A stretch of 64,000 bases of DNA from Bradyrhizobium yuanmingense (GCF_029167105.1 NZ_JARFML010000007.1:62001-126000), one strand, 5' to 3'; shown: positions 49,830-59,324, counted from the stretch's first letter. Translations and numbers: made by a program. The notes: generated by a model not told the origin, from the sequence alone.

Positions 49830-50137
49830 ATGTCCCCCATGAGACGACTGTCGATCTGCTTTGCGCTGTTGGCCGCGCTGTTCGTGGGGCAGGCTGCCCA
49901 TGCGCAATATGTCTCGCCGGACGCCGCGCGGCTCGCTCCACCGCTGCCTGCGCCGCCACCGCCACCCAAGATCGAGGTGCCCAAGGTTCCGCAATTCGAC
50001 GCGCCGCTGCGCTATAATTACCAGCCGCTGCCGCGCAATCCTTCAGCGACCGCGTCACGAAGTGTCTCCACGACGGCGCGGCCGCAGGGCTGGGTCCGGC
50101 CGATCGCGGCACTTACGCGCGCATGTGTGCGAACTAG
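49830..50137 (+). pseudogene. Small exported proline-rich protein with apparent frameshift
   Basis: From the ATG at 49830 the frame encodes a signal peptide (RRLSICFALLAALFVGQAAHA) and a Pro-rich mature part ending near PLPRNP. After about position 50040 that frame turns into Ser/Arg/Thr-rich sequence to 50186. In another frame from 50042, a plausible end appears: FSDRVTKCLHDGAAAGLGPA then DRGTYARMCAN and TAG at 50135-50137, with two spaced cysteines. One base missing around 50037-50042 would explain both. It may be a real mutation or a sequencing error. No RNA or phage signal nearby. Function unknown. Confidence 0.55.
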
Positions 50138-50212
50138 CAGCGCTCCTCGTCGTTCTGGCGGGGCAGGGACGACACGGGTAGTTTGACTGACGATAGGATC
50201 GGAAAGATCGAC

Positions 50213-50998
50213 ATGCGCGAATTGTTCGAAGAAGCAGCAAGGCAGCCCGCGCCGGATCCCCGGGAATCGGCGCGCGCGTCCGCGCGCACGCCGCTGCGCA
50301 AGCGCTTCTACAAGGAGGCCGGCGTCGTCGATGCCGAGGGCGGCTTCGCCATCACTCTCGACGGCAAGCCGATCCGTACGCCCTCCGGCCGCCAATTGGT
50401 GATCCCGACGCGCGCGCTCGCAGATAGCGTCGCCGCGGAATGGGCTGCCCAAGGCGAGGCGATCGATCCCGTGACCATGCCGTTGACGCGCATCGCCAAC
50501 AGCGTGGTCGAGGGCGTTATCGACCGCGTCGAGCTCGTCAGCGACGACCTCGCCAAATATTTCGAGTCTGACCTGCTGTTCTATCGTGCCGGCCATCCTG
50601 AGGGACTGGTCGCCCGGGAGGCCGCGCATTGGGATCCTGTGCTGTCCTGGGCGGCGCAGACGCTGGGTGCGCATTTCATCCTGTCCGAAGGCGTCATGCA
50701 CGTGAAGCAGCCGGACGAGGCGGTGAAGGCCGCACGGGCCGCGCTGCCCGGCGCCCCCTGGTCGGTCGCGGCGCTCCACATGGTGACCACCCTGACCGGA
50801 TCGGCGCTGCTCGCGCTGGCGCTGGACCAGGGCGTGCGCGATGCCGACCAGGTCTGGGCCGCCGCCCATGTCGACGAGGACTGGAACGTGGAGCAATGGG
50901 GCGTGGACGAGGAGGCGGCCGCCCGCCGCGTCGCCCGCCTGAAGGATTTCCAGGCCGCTGTGACGGTTCTGGCGGCGGTGAAGCAGCCGGCCATCTGA
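50213..50998 (+). CDS. ATP12 family F1-ATPase assembly chaperone
   Basis: A 261-residue ATP12-like protein. In mitochondria, ATP12 holds the alpha subunit during F1 assembly; the bacterial role is inferred from homology. Motifs include RKRFYKEAGVVDAEGGFAIT, LDGKPIRTPSGRQLVIPT, and the C-terminal VDEDWNVEQWGVDEEAAARR. I use the ATG at 50213 (MRELFEEAARQ, GGAAAG upstream); an in-frame TTG at 50183 is a less likely start. Confidence 0.9.
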   Translation: MRELFEEAARQPAPDPRESARASARTPLRKRFYKEAGVVDAEGGFAITLDGKPIRTPSGRQLVIPTRALADSVAAEWAAQGEAIDPVTMPLTRIANSVVEGVIDRVELVSDDLAKYFESDLLFYRAGHPEGLVAREAAHWDPVLSWAAQTLGAHFILSEGVMHVKQPDEAVKAARAALPGAPWSVAALHMVTTLTGSALLALALDQGVRDADQVWAAAHVDEDWNVEQWGVDEEAAARRVARLKDFQAAVTVLAAVKQPAI

Positions 50999-51062
50999 GG
51001 TCCTTAACGAGAGGTTTACGAGGCGGCGGTTACGGTAGCCGGCATTCCCTTAGGGCTGCCGA

Positions 51063-52658
51063 ATGCCGACGCCGGTCACCCCAATCGCTCCCGTCAACGC
51101 CGCCAGCCGCCCGGCTGATGCGGCGACGCCGGATCTCGTGCTGCAAGCCGGCAGTGTGGTCGATGCCAGGGTGGTCAGCGTGCTCGCCGACAATCTGGTG
51201 CGGATCGCGATTGCCAACCTGGCGATGGACGTGATGTCTGAGGTGGCTCTGACGCCAGGGCAGAATCTTCAGCTCGCGGTCTCGCAGAGCAACGGCACCA
51301 TTCGCCTTGCAGTCATGGGCGGGGCGGGCGAGGCGGTGGGAGATCAGGTCACGCTGACGCCGCGGGCGGCCTCGCTGGTGGACAGCCCGCCGCTGGCGCC
51401 GTCGGTGGCCACGGCACGGAACACCCTCACTCCGTCCGAGCAGGTTGCCGTCGCAACGGCCTCTGCCGGGGCCGTGACCAAACAGGGCAGCCAGGCGCCG
51501 CTGTTCGCCAATCTGACCTCCGTCGTGACAAGCAGCAATCTGCCGGCAGGGCTGAAGCAGGCGGTGCTCGACGTGCTGGCGCAGCAGATGCCGCTCAACA
51601 CCGCCCTCGACGGCGGCGATATCGAATCTGCGTTCCAGAAGTCCGGACTGTTTCTCGAGGCCTCACTGGCCGCGGGCACGACGCCGTCCTCCGGCGCGAT
51701 CCCGGACTTGAAGGCCGCTCTGCTGGTGTTGCGCCAGACCCTGGCATCGACCTCCGGTGCGCCGCAGGCAACTGCGCAAGCCGTGGCGCTGCCGGCGAGT
51801 GCTGCGGCAACGACGCAGACCGCAGCCTCCGCGCCGGCGGGCGAAACGGCACAAGCGGCGTTGCTCGCCCAACCGACGCAAGCGTCGCGCGGTGCGCTTG
51901 CTGCCGCCGTGCTGGCCGATGTGGCGGGCAACAATCCGCAAGCCCCGGTGTCGCGCACCATATCTGCCGGCCTTGCCGCGAGCCTGCTGCAGGAGGTCAC
52001 GGAAAACCTGCCGCGCTTGACCGGCAACGTGCCGGGTTCCAACAAGTCCGTGCCGGACGCCCATGCCTTCGAGGCGGCCGCACACCCGACACCTCCGCCG
52101 GTCCGCGGTGCGCTGCCGGCGCCTCAGTTCGTCGCCGCGCCATCGCTCGCGCCGGACACGCCGCTGGCTGCGACCGTGCATCGTCTGCTCGACGACACCG
52201 ATGCCGCGATCGCGCGGCAAACGCTGTTGCAGATTGCCTCGCTCCCCGATCGCACCGACGCCGGCGGCCACCGCATCGATCCGGCCGGGCCGCAGTGGAA
52301 TTTCGAAATTCCGTTCGCGACCCCGCAAGGCACCGCGATGGCGCAGTTCGAGATCTCGCGCGATGGCGGCAATGAGTCCGCCGATGCCGCCAAGCGCGCC
52401 TGGCGCGCGCGCTTTTCGCTCAATGTCGAACCCGCCGGACCCGTGCACGCGCTGATCACGCTGAACGGCGACAAGACCTTCGTTCGGATGTGGGCGGAGC
52501 GGCCGGCCACGGCGCAGCAGCTCCGCGCCGGCATCGGTGAGCTCAGCCAGGCCTTGACGAAGGCCGAGCTCAAGCCTGGTGACATCGTGGTCCGCGACGG
52601 CACGCCGCCGCCACCGGCGCCGGCCCGTGCCGGCCACTTCCTGGATCGCGCCACATGA
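51063..52658 (+). CDS. FliK-like flagellar hook-length control C-domain protein
   Basis: A 531-residue protein. The N-terminal half is low-complexity Ala/Pro/Thr/Ser, expected of a secreted, unfolded ruler-like chain. Residues from about 400 to 510 look like the FliK C-terminal globular domain ([60 protein letters not shown]). No other flagellar gene is adjacent except a stand-alone FlhB C-terminal-like gene, which overlaps its stop by ATGA. It may be FliK itself or a paralogue in type III export control. Confidence 0.7.
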   Translation: MPTPVTPIAPVNAASRPADAATPDLVLQAGSVVDARVVSVLADNLVRIAIANLAMDVMSEVALTPGQNLQLAVSQSNGTIRLAVMGGAGEAVGDQVTLTPRAASLVDSPPLAPSVATARNTLTPSEQVAVATASAGAVTKQGSQAPLFANLTSVVTSSNLPAGLKQAVLDVLAQQMPLNTALDGGDIESAFQKSGLFLEASLAAGTTPSSGAIPDLKAALLVLRQTLASTSGAPQATAQAVALPASAAATTQTAASAPAGETAQAALLAQPTQASRGALAAAVLADVAGNNPQAPVSRTISAGLAASLLQEVTENLPRLTGNVPGSNKSVPDAHAFEAAAHPTPPPVRGALPAPQFVAAPSLAPDTPLAATVHRLLDDTDAAIARQTLLQIASLPDRTDAGGHRIDPAGPQWNFEIPFATPQGTAMAQFEISRDGGNESADAAKRAWRARFSLNVEPAGPVHALITLNGDKTFVRMWAERPATAQQLRAGIGELSQALTKAELKPGDIVVRDGTPPPPAPARAGHFLDRAT

Positions 52659-52918
52659 GCGATCCCTCCAAGCTCGCGATCGCGCTGCATTACGAGAAGG
52701 GATCCGGCGCGCCCGTCGTCGTCGCCAAGGGCAAGGGCACGATCGGCGAGAAGATCGTCGAGATCGCCAAGGCCCACGACATTCCGATCGAGGAGAACGA
52801 GGTCCTGGCCGGCGCGCTGTCGAAGGTCGAGCTCGGCGACGAGATCCCGCCGGATCTCTACAAGGCCGTCGCCGAGGTGCTGGTGTTCGTGCTGCGGCTG
52901 TCGGGCCGGGGGCGCTGA
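52655..52918 (+). CDS. Stand-alone FlhB C-terminal domain-like protein (export switch)
   Basis: An 87-residue protein matching the cytoplasmic FlhBcc part of the EscU/YscU/FlhB family: [40 protein letters not shown], and [20 protein letters not shown]. It begins just after the position of the NPTH autocleavage site, which it lacks, and has no membrane segments. It overlaps the FliK-like gene by ATGA. Known FhlB proteins of this kind can substitute for or modulate FlhB; that role here is inferred. Confidence 0.85.
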   Translation: MSDPSKLAIALHYEKGSGAPVVVAKGKGTIGEKIVEIAKAHDIPIEENEVLAGALSKVELGDEIPPDLYKAVAEVLVFVLRLSGRGR

Positions 52919-52989
52919 GCGCTGTCATCGTTTGACCAGATATCGGCGGCATTGTAGCCGTCGCTTTCATCGTTTAACGGACACCGCCC

Positions 52990-53808
52990 TTGCTCACCCG
53001 CCGTTCCACCCTCGGCCTCCTCGCCGCAACCGCGATCCTGCCTCGAGGCGCGCGCGCCCATGTCGCGCCGCCGCGTAATGAGATCCGCGATAGTCTCGCA
53101 AAGCGCTTCGCCGACCTCGGCACGTCGGGCACCTTCGTCGGCTACAAGGTCGAGGACTATCTGATCGTCGCCAGCGACAACGAGCGCTCGGGCGAGGGCA
53201 AGTTGCCGGCTTCCACCTTCAAAATACCGAACTCGCTGATTGCGCTCGAGACCGGTGTCGTCACTGACCCCGACAAGGACGTGTTTGCCTGGGACGGCGT
53301 CAAGCGCCCGATCGAGGCCTGGAACAAGGATCACACGCTGCGCAGCGCGATTCTCGTGAGCGCGGTGCCGGTCTATCAGGAGATCGCTCGCCGCATCGGC
53401 GAGGTGCGCATGCAGCAATATGTCGACGCGTTCGACTACGGCAATCGCGACATCGGCGGCGGCATCGACCAGTTCTGGCTCACCGGGGCCTTGCGCATCG
53501 ATCCGGTCGAGCAAGTCGATTTCGTCGACCGGCTGCGCCGCCGCGCGCTGCCGATCTCCAAGCGCAGCCAGGATCTCGTTGCCGATATCCTGCCGGCGAC
53601 GAAGGTCGGCGACGCCGTCATTCGCGCCAAGTCCGGTCTCCTGGGCGCCGAGCGCGGCGAGCCGTCGCTCGGTTGGATGGTCGGCTGGGCCGAGAAGGGC
53701 GAGGCGCATACCGTGTTCGCGCTCAACATGGATTGCAAGGAGCCGCGCCACATCGAGGCTCGCATGACGCTGACCCAAGCCTGCCTTGCCGAGATCGGCG
53801 CGCTCTAG
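52990..53808 (+). CDS. Class D (OXA-type) beta-lactamase
   Basis: A 272-residue serine beta-lactamase. The motifs are in order: STFK (Ser75, Lys78, the carboxylation candidate), SAV (Ser124 to Val126), YGN (150-152, in FDYGNRDIGGGIDQFWL) and KSG (214-216) in place of the commoner KTG. The start is TTG (52990). The N-terminus has a Tat-like TRRSTLG followed by a hydrophobic stretch and an AxA cleavage site. It lies apart from mobile elements, in a chromosomal setting, so it is probably an intrinsic gene. Whether it confers resistance cannot be judged. Confidence 0.9.
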   Translation: MLTRRSTLGLLAATAILPRGARAHVAPPRNEIRDSLAKRFADLGTSGTFVGYKVEDYLIVASDNERSGEGKLPASTFKIPNSLIALETGVVTDPDKDVFAWDGVKRPIEAWNKDHTLRSAILVSAVPVYQEIARRIGEVRMQQYVDAFDYGNRDIGGGIDQFWLTGALRIDPVEQVDFVDRLRRRALPISKRSQDLVADILPATKVGDAVIRAKSGLLGAERGEPSLGWMVGWAEKGEAHTVFALNMDCKEPRHIEARMTLTQACLAEIGAL

Positions 53809-53872
53809 CGCGACCGTGAGGTTTAGAAGCAACCTGTTCGCAAACGGTCAATTTAATGCGTGCGGTTGCACG

Positions 53873-54292
53873 TCAAGCCGGCACCTGAACCTCGGTCGTC
53901 GCAATCAGACGCCAATCGGCGAGCGCGGCAAAGCGGTGGGGTTCGGCCTCACGCCGGTAATCGGAGCTCGAGACGATGGCTCGAAAGGTCGCGAAGTCCG
54001 GGTAGCGAACGATTGCGGCGTCGTGCCAGGCTTCGCCTTGCGCTGCCACCAGCAGAGCTCCGACGGAGCCAAGCCAAGTCGGCGTGACCCCCAGCGGAAG
54101 CGCGACCTTGCGAAATGCGGGGACATAGCGCGCGTAATAGGCTTCGCGGCCGCTACAGGCCGCAAGCTCGGATTTGTCCGGGTACAAGGCCTCATCCCGA
54201 TAGCGCAGCAGATTGAGCATGAAGATGGGTTGATCGCCGGGCAGGCCCGAGCCTGCCATTTCGAGTGAGGCATTGTCGATATCGACGAACAT
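53873..54292 (-). CDS. DUF1330-like small protein
   Basis: A 139-residue protein starting at 54292 (MFVDIDNASLEMAG). It has a DUF1330-like/dimeric alpha-beta-barrel pattern: PIFMLNLLRYRDEALYPDKS, AFRKVALPLGVTPTWLGS and AAIVRYPDFATFRAIVSSSD. A longer open frame to 54370 lacks a good site. Function unknown; no partner gene. It is convergent with the beta-lactamase gene. Confidence 0.75.
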   Translation of the reverse strand: MFVDIDNASLEMAGSGLPGDQPIFMLNLLRYRDEALYPDKSELAACSGREAYYARYVPAFRKVALPLGVTPTWLGSVGALLVAAQGEAWHDAAIVRYPDFATFRAIVSSSDYRREAEPHRFAALADWRLIATTEVQVPA

Positions 54293-54428
54293 TGTTCTCT
54301 CCGGTCGTGGGTTCTTGCTGCGAGCTGATATCGCTTCAGACGCCCGGCGGTGTAGTGGCTTCGATGTCACGGCTATGGTGACGCCGTGGCAACACCACGC
54401 AGCACCTGTTTCGGTCGCCGGGCGGCGT

Positions 54429-55019
54429 TCAGGTGCGGTCAGGCTTTGCCTGCAGCACGCGGTCGATCGCGAAGCCGCCGATCTCGCTCATGGCCTGCGA
54501 GATCGGATCGCCACGCCGGGCAAAGCCGTTCGAGAGATAATCGAATTGCGTTCGCGCCAGCCGCAGCACCTCGATCGGCACCGAGACCGCGGTCTCGTTG
54601 AAGCTGTCGACGGAGGCGCGCAAGCTGTCGAGCTCCGTCGTGAGCTTGCCGATATGTCTCTCGGCATGCTGCATCAGCTCGAGCAGCTTGCCGCGTTCGG
54701 CATCGAAGGCGGAGCGCTCGGCTGCGGTCGCGGCGGTGAGCTCGGCGACCTGTGCCCGCAGCGCCGCGATCTGGCCGGCCATGGCGTCGGAGGCGAGTTC
54801 GGCGGACTCGCGCATCTCGGCGTTGCGCGTGCTCTCTTCCTGCGCCTGATGATAGAGCCGCTCGGCCGACATCGCCCGCTGGCTCAGCGTCTCGATCATG
54901 TTGGCTGCGCGCAGCAGCATCTCGCCGTTCCGCCCCGACACCATGCCGGCCATGCGGCGCAGGAAGTCGATCGTTTCGGACGCTGGGTTCGGCGGCAAGG
55001 GGACGACCGTCGCGGACAT
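54429..55019 (-). CDS. Coiled-coil protein of unknown function
   Basis: A 196-residue protein starting at 55019 (MSATVVPLPPNPASETIDFLR). The middle, from about residue 60 to 140, is an almost continuous coiled coil (AELASDAMAGQIAALRAQVA and ERGKLLELMQHAERH). No membrane or signal segment. An in-frame ATG at 55088 is a possible earlier start, but has no clear ribosome site. Open frame beyond that is antisense sequence. I do not recognise the family beyond its resemblance to rhizobial hypothetical proteins. Confidence 0.65.
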   Translation of the reverse strand: MSATVVPLPPNPASETIDFLRRMAGMVSGRNGEMLLRAANMIETLSQRAMSAERLYHQAQEESTRNAEMRESAELASDAMAGQIAALRAQVAELTAATAAERSAFDAERGKLLELMQHAERHIGKLTTELDSLRASVDSFNETAVSVPIEVLRLARTQFDYLSNGFARRGDPISQAMSEIGGFAIDRVLQAKPDRT

Positions 55020-55162
55020 CTCGGTGATGCCAGTAGGTAGATGCTGGAGCCAGGGATCACCGCCGTACCGACTGGGCTCACGCAACATTCGGCGCCTGAC
55101 CTGACTCGGAGCAAGCCTGAATCGGTCGGCCCGGTCAACCGGCCGGGCTGCCAAATTTGAGG

Positions 55163-55567
55163 TCAGGAGTCCTTCTGCCGCCCGATCCGCCCCAGGTGTG
55201 TGAAGCCGAATCCGGCGGAATATTTCAGGCCGTAGCCGAGCGCCCGGTCGATGCCGATATGGGCAAGCCAGATCAGGGCGATGGAGAGGGTGAGGGGCGA
55301 GGCGAGGGCGAAGCCCAGCGTCAGCAGCGCCACCGGTGCCATGTAGCTGTGCGCGGCGTTGTAGACTATCGCGCCGAACCTGGCGTCGGACAGGTAGGCC
55401 AGGAAGCTCAGATCGGGCACGAAGAACAGCAGGGCAAACACCAGCCACGACCCGTCCCAGGCCGCATAGAGCGTCACCATCCCTGCAAACAGGGTCAGGC
55501 CCTCCAGCCGCAGCAGGATGTTGACGCCGCCTGTCGCAGCGCCCGTCTCGGCTGTTCCTTCGCTCAC
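55163..55567 (-). CDS. DUF4260 family membrane protein
   Basis: A 134-residue integral membrane protein with about four hydrophobic helices. [40 protein letters not shown] and [19 protein letters not shown] are DUF4260 landmarks. I choose GTG at 55567 because AGGAGG lies 5 nt upstream; the longer frame adds a non-membrane leader. Function unknown. It is divergent from the acyl-CoA carboxylase gene. Confidence 0.8.
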   Translation of the reverse strand: MSEGTAETGAATGGVNILLRLEGLTLFAGMVTLYAAWDGSWLVFALLFFVPDLSFLAYLSDARFGAIVYNAAHSYMAPVALLTLGFALASPLTLSIALIWLAHIGIDRALGYGLKYSAGFGFTHLGRIGRQKDS

Positions 55568-55707
55568 GCTCGCCTCCTGGGCAAAACTTTGTAATTCCTT
55601 GCGCTTTCCCGCTACGGCAGGGCAGCCCTGCGACGGCGAAAGCGGCTTTCCGGGCCGCAAAATGCCGTGTTAGAACCCGCCCATCACTTAAGAACTGGCG
55701 GGAGCAA

Positions 55708-57240
55708 ATGAAACACATCCTGGACGCCCTTGAAGATCGTCGCGCCGGCGCAAAGCTCGGCGGCGGGGAGAAGCGCATCGAGGCGCAGCACGCCCGCGGC
55801 AAGCTGACGGCGCGCGAGCGCATCGAGCTTCTGCTCGACAAGGGATCGTTCGAGGAGTTCGACATGTTCGTCGAGCACCGCTCCACCGAGTTCGGCATGG
55901 AGAAGACCAAGGTGCCCGGCGACGGTGTCGTCACCGGCTGGGGCACCGTCAACGGCCGCAAGACTTTTGTCTTCGCCAAGGACTTCACCGTGTTCGGCGG
56001 CTCGCTGTCGGAGACGCACGCGCTCAAGATCACCAAGTTGCAGGACATGGCGATGAAGGCGAGGGCGCCCATCATCGGCCTCTATGACGCCGGCGGTGCC
56101 CGCATCCAGGAAGGCGTCGCGGCGCTCGCCGGCTATTCCTACGTGTTCCGCCGCAACGTGCTCGCCTCGGGCGTGATCCCGCAGATCTCCGTGATCATGG
56201 GCCCCTGCGCCGGCGGCGACGTCTATTCGCCGGCGATGACCGACTTCATCTTCATGGTGAAGAACACCAGCTACATGTTCGTCACCGGGCCAGACGTCGT
56301 GAAGACCGTGACCAACGAGGTCGTCACCGCCGAGGAGCTCGGCGGCGCCTCGGTGCACGCGACGCGCTCCTCGATCGCCGACGGCGCCTTCGAGAACGAC
56401 GTCGAGACGCTGTTGCAGATGCGTCGCCTGATCGACTTCCTGCCCTCCAACAACACCGACGGCGTGCCGGAATGGCCGAGCTTCGACGACATCGAGCGGG
56501 TCGACATGTCGCTCGACACGCTGATCCCCGACAATCCGAACAAGCCCTACGACATGAAGGAGCTGATCCTGAAGGTCGTGGACGAGGGCGACTTCTTCGA
56601 GATTGCGGAAGCCTTCGCCAAGAACATCGTCACCGGCTTTGGCCGCATTGCTGGCCGCACCGTCGGCTTCGTCGCCAACCAGCCGATGGTGCTGGCCGGC
56701 GTGCTCGACAGCGACGCCTCACGCAAAGCGGCGCGCTTTGTTCGTTTTTGTGATGCCTTCAACATACCGATCGTCACCTTCGTCGACGTGCCGGGATTCC
56801 TGCCCGGCACCGCGCAGGAATATGGCGGCCTGATCAAGCACGGCGCCAAGCTTTTGTTCGCCTACTCGCAATGCACCGTGCCGCTCGTCACCATCATCAC
56901 CCGCAAGGCCTATGGCGGCGCCTTCGACGTCATGGCCTCCAAAGAAATTGGCGCCGACATGAACTACGCCTGGCCGACGGCCCAGATCGCGGTAATGGGC
57001 GCCAAGGGCGCGGTCGAGATCATCTTCCGCAGCGACATCGGCGACCCCGACAAGATCGCCGCCCGCACCAAGGAATACGAAGACCGCTTCCTGTCCCCGT
57101 TCATCGCCGCCGAGCGCGGCTATATCGATGACGTCATCATGCCGCACTCGACCCGGAAGCGCATCGCGCGGGCGCTTGCGATGCTGAAGGACAAGAAGAC
57201 GGAAATGCCGGCGAAGAAGCACGACAATTTGCCGTTGTGA
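55708..57240 (+). CDS. pccB: Propionyl-CoA carboxylase beta subunit (acyl-CoA carboxyltransferase)
   Basis: A 510-residue carboxyltransferase, the standard PccB length. It transfers the carboxyl group from biotin to propionyl-CoA to give methylmalonyl-CoA. The oxyanion-hole segments [12 protein letters not shown] and [21 protein letters not shown] are intact. The acceptor Asp in GADMNYAWP fits propionyl rather than acetyl preference. An alpha (biotin) subunit is not in the window. The start is preceded by GCGGGAG. It is followed by a separate small gene after 14 nt. Confidence 0.95.
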   Translation: MKHILDALEDRRAGAKLGGGEKRIEAQHARGKLTARERIELLLDKGSFEEFDMFVEHRSTEFGMEKTKVPGDGVVTGWGTVNGRKTFVFAKDFTVFGGSLSETHALKITKLQDMAMKARAPIIGLYDAGGARIQEGVAALAGYSYVFRRNVLASGVIPQISVIMGPCAGGDVYSPAMTDFIFMVKNTSYMFVTGPDVVKTVTNEVVTAEELGGASVHATRSSIADGAFENDVETLLQMRRLIDFLPSNNTDGVPEWPSFDDIERVDMSLDTLIPDNPNKPYDMKELILKVVDEGDFFEIAEAFAKNIVTGFGRIAGRTVGFVANQPMVLAGVLDSDASRKAARFVRFCDAFNIPIVTFVDVPGFLPGTAQEYGGLIKHGAKLLFAYSQCTVPLVTIITRKAYGGAFDVMASKEIGADMNYAWPTAQIAVMGAKGAVEIIFRSDIGDPDKIAARTKEYEDRFLSPFIAAERGYIDDVIMPHSTRKRIARALAMLKDKKTEMPAKKHDNLPL

Positions 57241-57254
57241 GGGTGGAGACGTCG

Positions 57255-57800
57255 GTGGCAATCTGGCGTCGACGATCAAGATCGTGGCGGAACGCCAACG
57301 GATGGTGCGCCCTGATATTGGGCGTGTTGTCCGCAGTCCTGGCGATGGGCATATCGTGCTTCGCACAAGACAGCGAGTTGACCGTTACGGTCCGAACGCC
57401 AGAAGAGACCGTTATCGAAGGTTACGCCGACGCCGACAATAGCTGCGCGCCGGTCGAGCTTCCCCGGCTCTTGCTCATGAAGTCACCAGAGCATGGGTTC
57501 GTCTGTTACCGTGTTGAGGACTTCGAGGTGGCGGGCGACTCTGGAACGGATCGAGCTTGTATTGGACGCTGGGTTCGCGGCATAAGCGTTTTCTACATGG
57601 CTCGACCTGGTTACAGCGGGCCCGATAGCCTACGATACGAAGCGATCACCGATCATAGGCGGGACCGAGTGGATGTTCGCGTGAGGGTGTTGCCAAGCTC
57701 TGCAAACGATTCTCACGCACCGGCCGTGGCTGGGAATTCTTCGGGCGAGCCAGCTATGTCGATTGGGCCTATCCCTACTTGCGTTGCGCCGGTGTCCTAG
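57255..57800 (+). CDS. Hypothetical exported protein
   Basis: A 181-residue protein from GTG at 57255, which has GGAG 6 nt upstream; a GTG at 57237 overlapping the pccB stop is an alternative. The N-terminus is Arg-rich then hydrophobic (WCALILGVLSAVLAMGISCF), so it is probably exported or anchored. The mature part is beta-rich (ELTVTVRTPEETVIEGYADA, FYMARPGYSGPDSLRYEAIT), reminiscent of an Ig/cadherin-like domain, with a Cys pair. Codon use is less GC-biased than in pccB. Family unknown. Confidence 0.6.
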   Translation: MAIWRRRSRSWRNANGWCALILGVLSAVLAMGISCFAQDSELTVTVRTPEETVIEGYADADNSCAPVELPRLLLMKSPEHGFVCYRVEDFEVAGDSGTDRACIGRWVRGISVFYMARPGYSGPDSLRYEAITDHRRDRVDVRVRVLPSSANDSHAPAVAGNSSGEPAMSIGPIPTCVAPVS

Positions 57801-57844
57801 ACACCTGAAGTCATTGTCCCCCGATTTGCTCGCTCACAGATCTC

Positions 57845-58192
57845 ATGACCGAAGACGATCCGACCGACGAAATCTCCGACATCGAAGATCGGATCGAGCG
57901 GTTAGCCGAGATCGCTGAGCGCTGCCGGAAGTACATCCTGGCGTCCAAGATCGCGATCGGCGGCGGGGCGGCGCTGCTGCTCGTGACGATCCTCGGTGTG
58001 TTCGGATTCGGTCAGACCGCAGCGCTTGGATCAATCGCCCTGGTGCTGGGCGGGATCGTCTCGCTCGGCTCGAACGTCTCGACGCTGCGGCAGACGGAGG
58101 AGGCCATCGGTGCTGCGGAGGCGCGGCGGGCGGCGTTGATCGGCAGCATCGATCTGCGCCTCGTCGCCGATGCACCGCTGAAGCTGATGTGA
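57845..58192 (+). CDS. Hypothetical two-helix membrane protein
   Basis: A 115-residue protein. An acidic N-terminus with a short amphipathic helix (EDRIERLAEIAERCRKYIL) is followed by two hydrophobic helices (AIGGGAALLLVTILGVFGFG and SIALVLGGIVSLGSNVS), then a second charged helix. Not recognised. It begins 44 nt after the preceding gene. Confidence 0.65.
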   Translation: MTEDDPTDEISDIEDRIERLAEIAERCRKYILASKIAIGGGAALLLVTILGVFGFGQTAALGSIALVLGGIVSLGSNVSTLRQTEEAIGAAEARRAALIGSIDLRLVADAPLKLM

Positions 58193-58195
58193 GGT

Positions 58196-58282
58196 GTAGG
58201 GTGGATTGGGAAGCGTAATCCACGAAGGTATGCGTCATCGGATGGAGAAGTGGCGGATTACGCTATCGCTAATCCGCCCTAC
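58196..58282. repeat. GGCGGATTA-type palindromic repeat pair
   Basis: Two palindromes lie within GTAGGG...CCCTAC borders: GTGGATT (58201-58207) / AATCCAC (58217-58223), and GGCGGATTA (58252-58260) / TAATCCGCC (58270-58278). This arrangement is frequent between rhizobial genes. It begins within 5 nt of the preceding stop codon. Confidence 0.85.
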
Positions 58283-58312
58283 GCATCAGACGCCTCCAGC
58301 GCCCAGCAAGCC

Positions 58313-58465
58313 TCACGCGGCCTGCTTGACTGTCAGCTCCGACAATTCGGCGCGGCATTCGGCGGCGTAGGCCTGGAGCCGATCGGCGGTCTGCCGGTCG
58401 AGGATGGCTTTGGCCAGCCGCTCGGCGCGGGCGATCTGTCGCTTGAGATATTCGATGCGGACCAT
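58313..58465 (-). CDS. Small helical protein (50 residues)
   Basis: A 50-residue frame from ATG at 58465 to TGA at 58313-58315: starts MVRIEYLKRQIARAERL, continues AKAILDRQTADRLQAYAAEC and ends LSELTVKQAA. The charged heptad pattern and standard codon bias suggest a real protein, likely two antiparallel helices. I recall similar short proteins annotated in Bradyrhizobium, but cannot check. Function unknown; it lies just beyond the repeat at 58196-58282. Confidence 0.6.
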   Translation of the reverse strand: MVRIEYLKRQIARAERLAKAILDRQTADRLQAYAAECRAELSELTVKQAA

Positions 58466-58540
58466 GGGTCACCTGTCGAATTGAATCGTTCCACTGCCGG
58501 CGACTCTATGCCAGCCGCAGGATCCATTATGTGAGGCACA

Positions 58541-59194
58541 TCACGCCCCGCGCGCCTGATCCGCCGCAGCGAAATGCGCCAGCTGGTCGGCGTGGGCTTT
58601 GGCAAACGCCGGACGTCCGGTCGCGCGCGCGACGTAGGCGCGGCAGGCAGGACTGTCCGCCAGCCCGTTGAAACCATCGACGACGCGCAGCACGTCCGCC
58701 ATCAGGATGTCGGCGACGGAGAAGGAGCCCACCAGCCATTCGCGGCTGCCCAGCACCGGCTCGAGATGCTTGAGCCGAAGTTTGAGGAAGTCGTCCACGA
58801 ATTTCCATGCTGCCGTGTCGGTCGGATGTCCCATGAATTTCGACATGCCCCAGGGAAGGCTGGCCATCTCCACCGAATTGAGCGCCGCGAACACCCATTC
58901 GGTCGCTTCAGCACGGCCGCGCGGGTCTTTTGGCATCAGCCTCTCGCTGAGGCCGCCGAGATGCAGCAGGATCGCGCCGGTCTCGAAGATCGAGAGCTCG
59001 CCATCAGTCAGCCACGGCACCTGGCCGAACGGCTGGTGGGCGAAGTGCGCAGGCCCGCGGTTGTCGAATGGCACGCTGGCGACGCGATAGGGCAAGGCGG
59101 CTTCTTCGAGGGCCCAGCGCACACGGAAGTCGCGTACGAAGCCTCGCGGCGCTGCGGGAACCCAATCGAAGGTGGTCAGGGTGAGGTCGGCCAT
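58541..59194 (-). CDS. Glutathione S-transferase family protein
   Basis: A 217-residue GST. The N-terminal thioredoxin-like half contains RVASVPFDNRGPAHFAHQPF with the cis-Pro segment GQVPWLTDGELSIFETGAIL; the C-terminal helical domain shows WLVGSFSVADILMADVLRVV, typical of the family. Substrate unknown. It is a single gene, divergent from the next small gene. Confidence 0.92.
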   Translation of the reverse strand: MADLTLTTFDWVPAAPRGFVRDFRVRWALEEAALPYRVASVPFDNRGPAHFAHQPFGQVPWLTDGELSIFETGAILLHLGGLSERLMPKDPRGRAEATEWVFAALNSVEMASLPWGMSKFMGHPTDTAAWKFVDDFLKLRLKHLEPVLGSREWLVGSFSVADILMADVLRVVDGFNGLADSPACRAYVARATGRPAFAKAHADQLAHFAAADQARGA

Positions 59195-59324
59195 TTGCTG
59201 TCTCCGTGTGCCGGTTCAATGCAAAGGACGAACGAAGGGAGCCCATTCCGACACCGGCGGCGACTCTTTTTGTCGCAGGCGACGGAAAGCGGTTAGTCTT
59301 GTTCAAACAACAGGAGGAAATCCG

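Noticed and set aside
54429..56075. 548-codon minus-strand frame covering the coiled-coil gene and beyond
   Set aside because: Only the part from 55019 downward looks like protein; the rest is antisense to pccB and the DUF4260 region.
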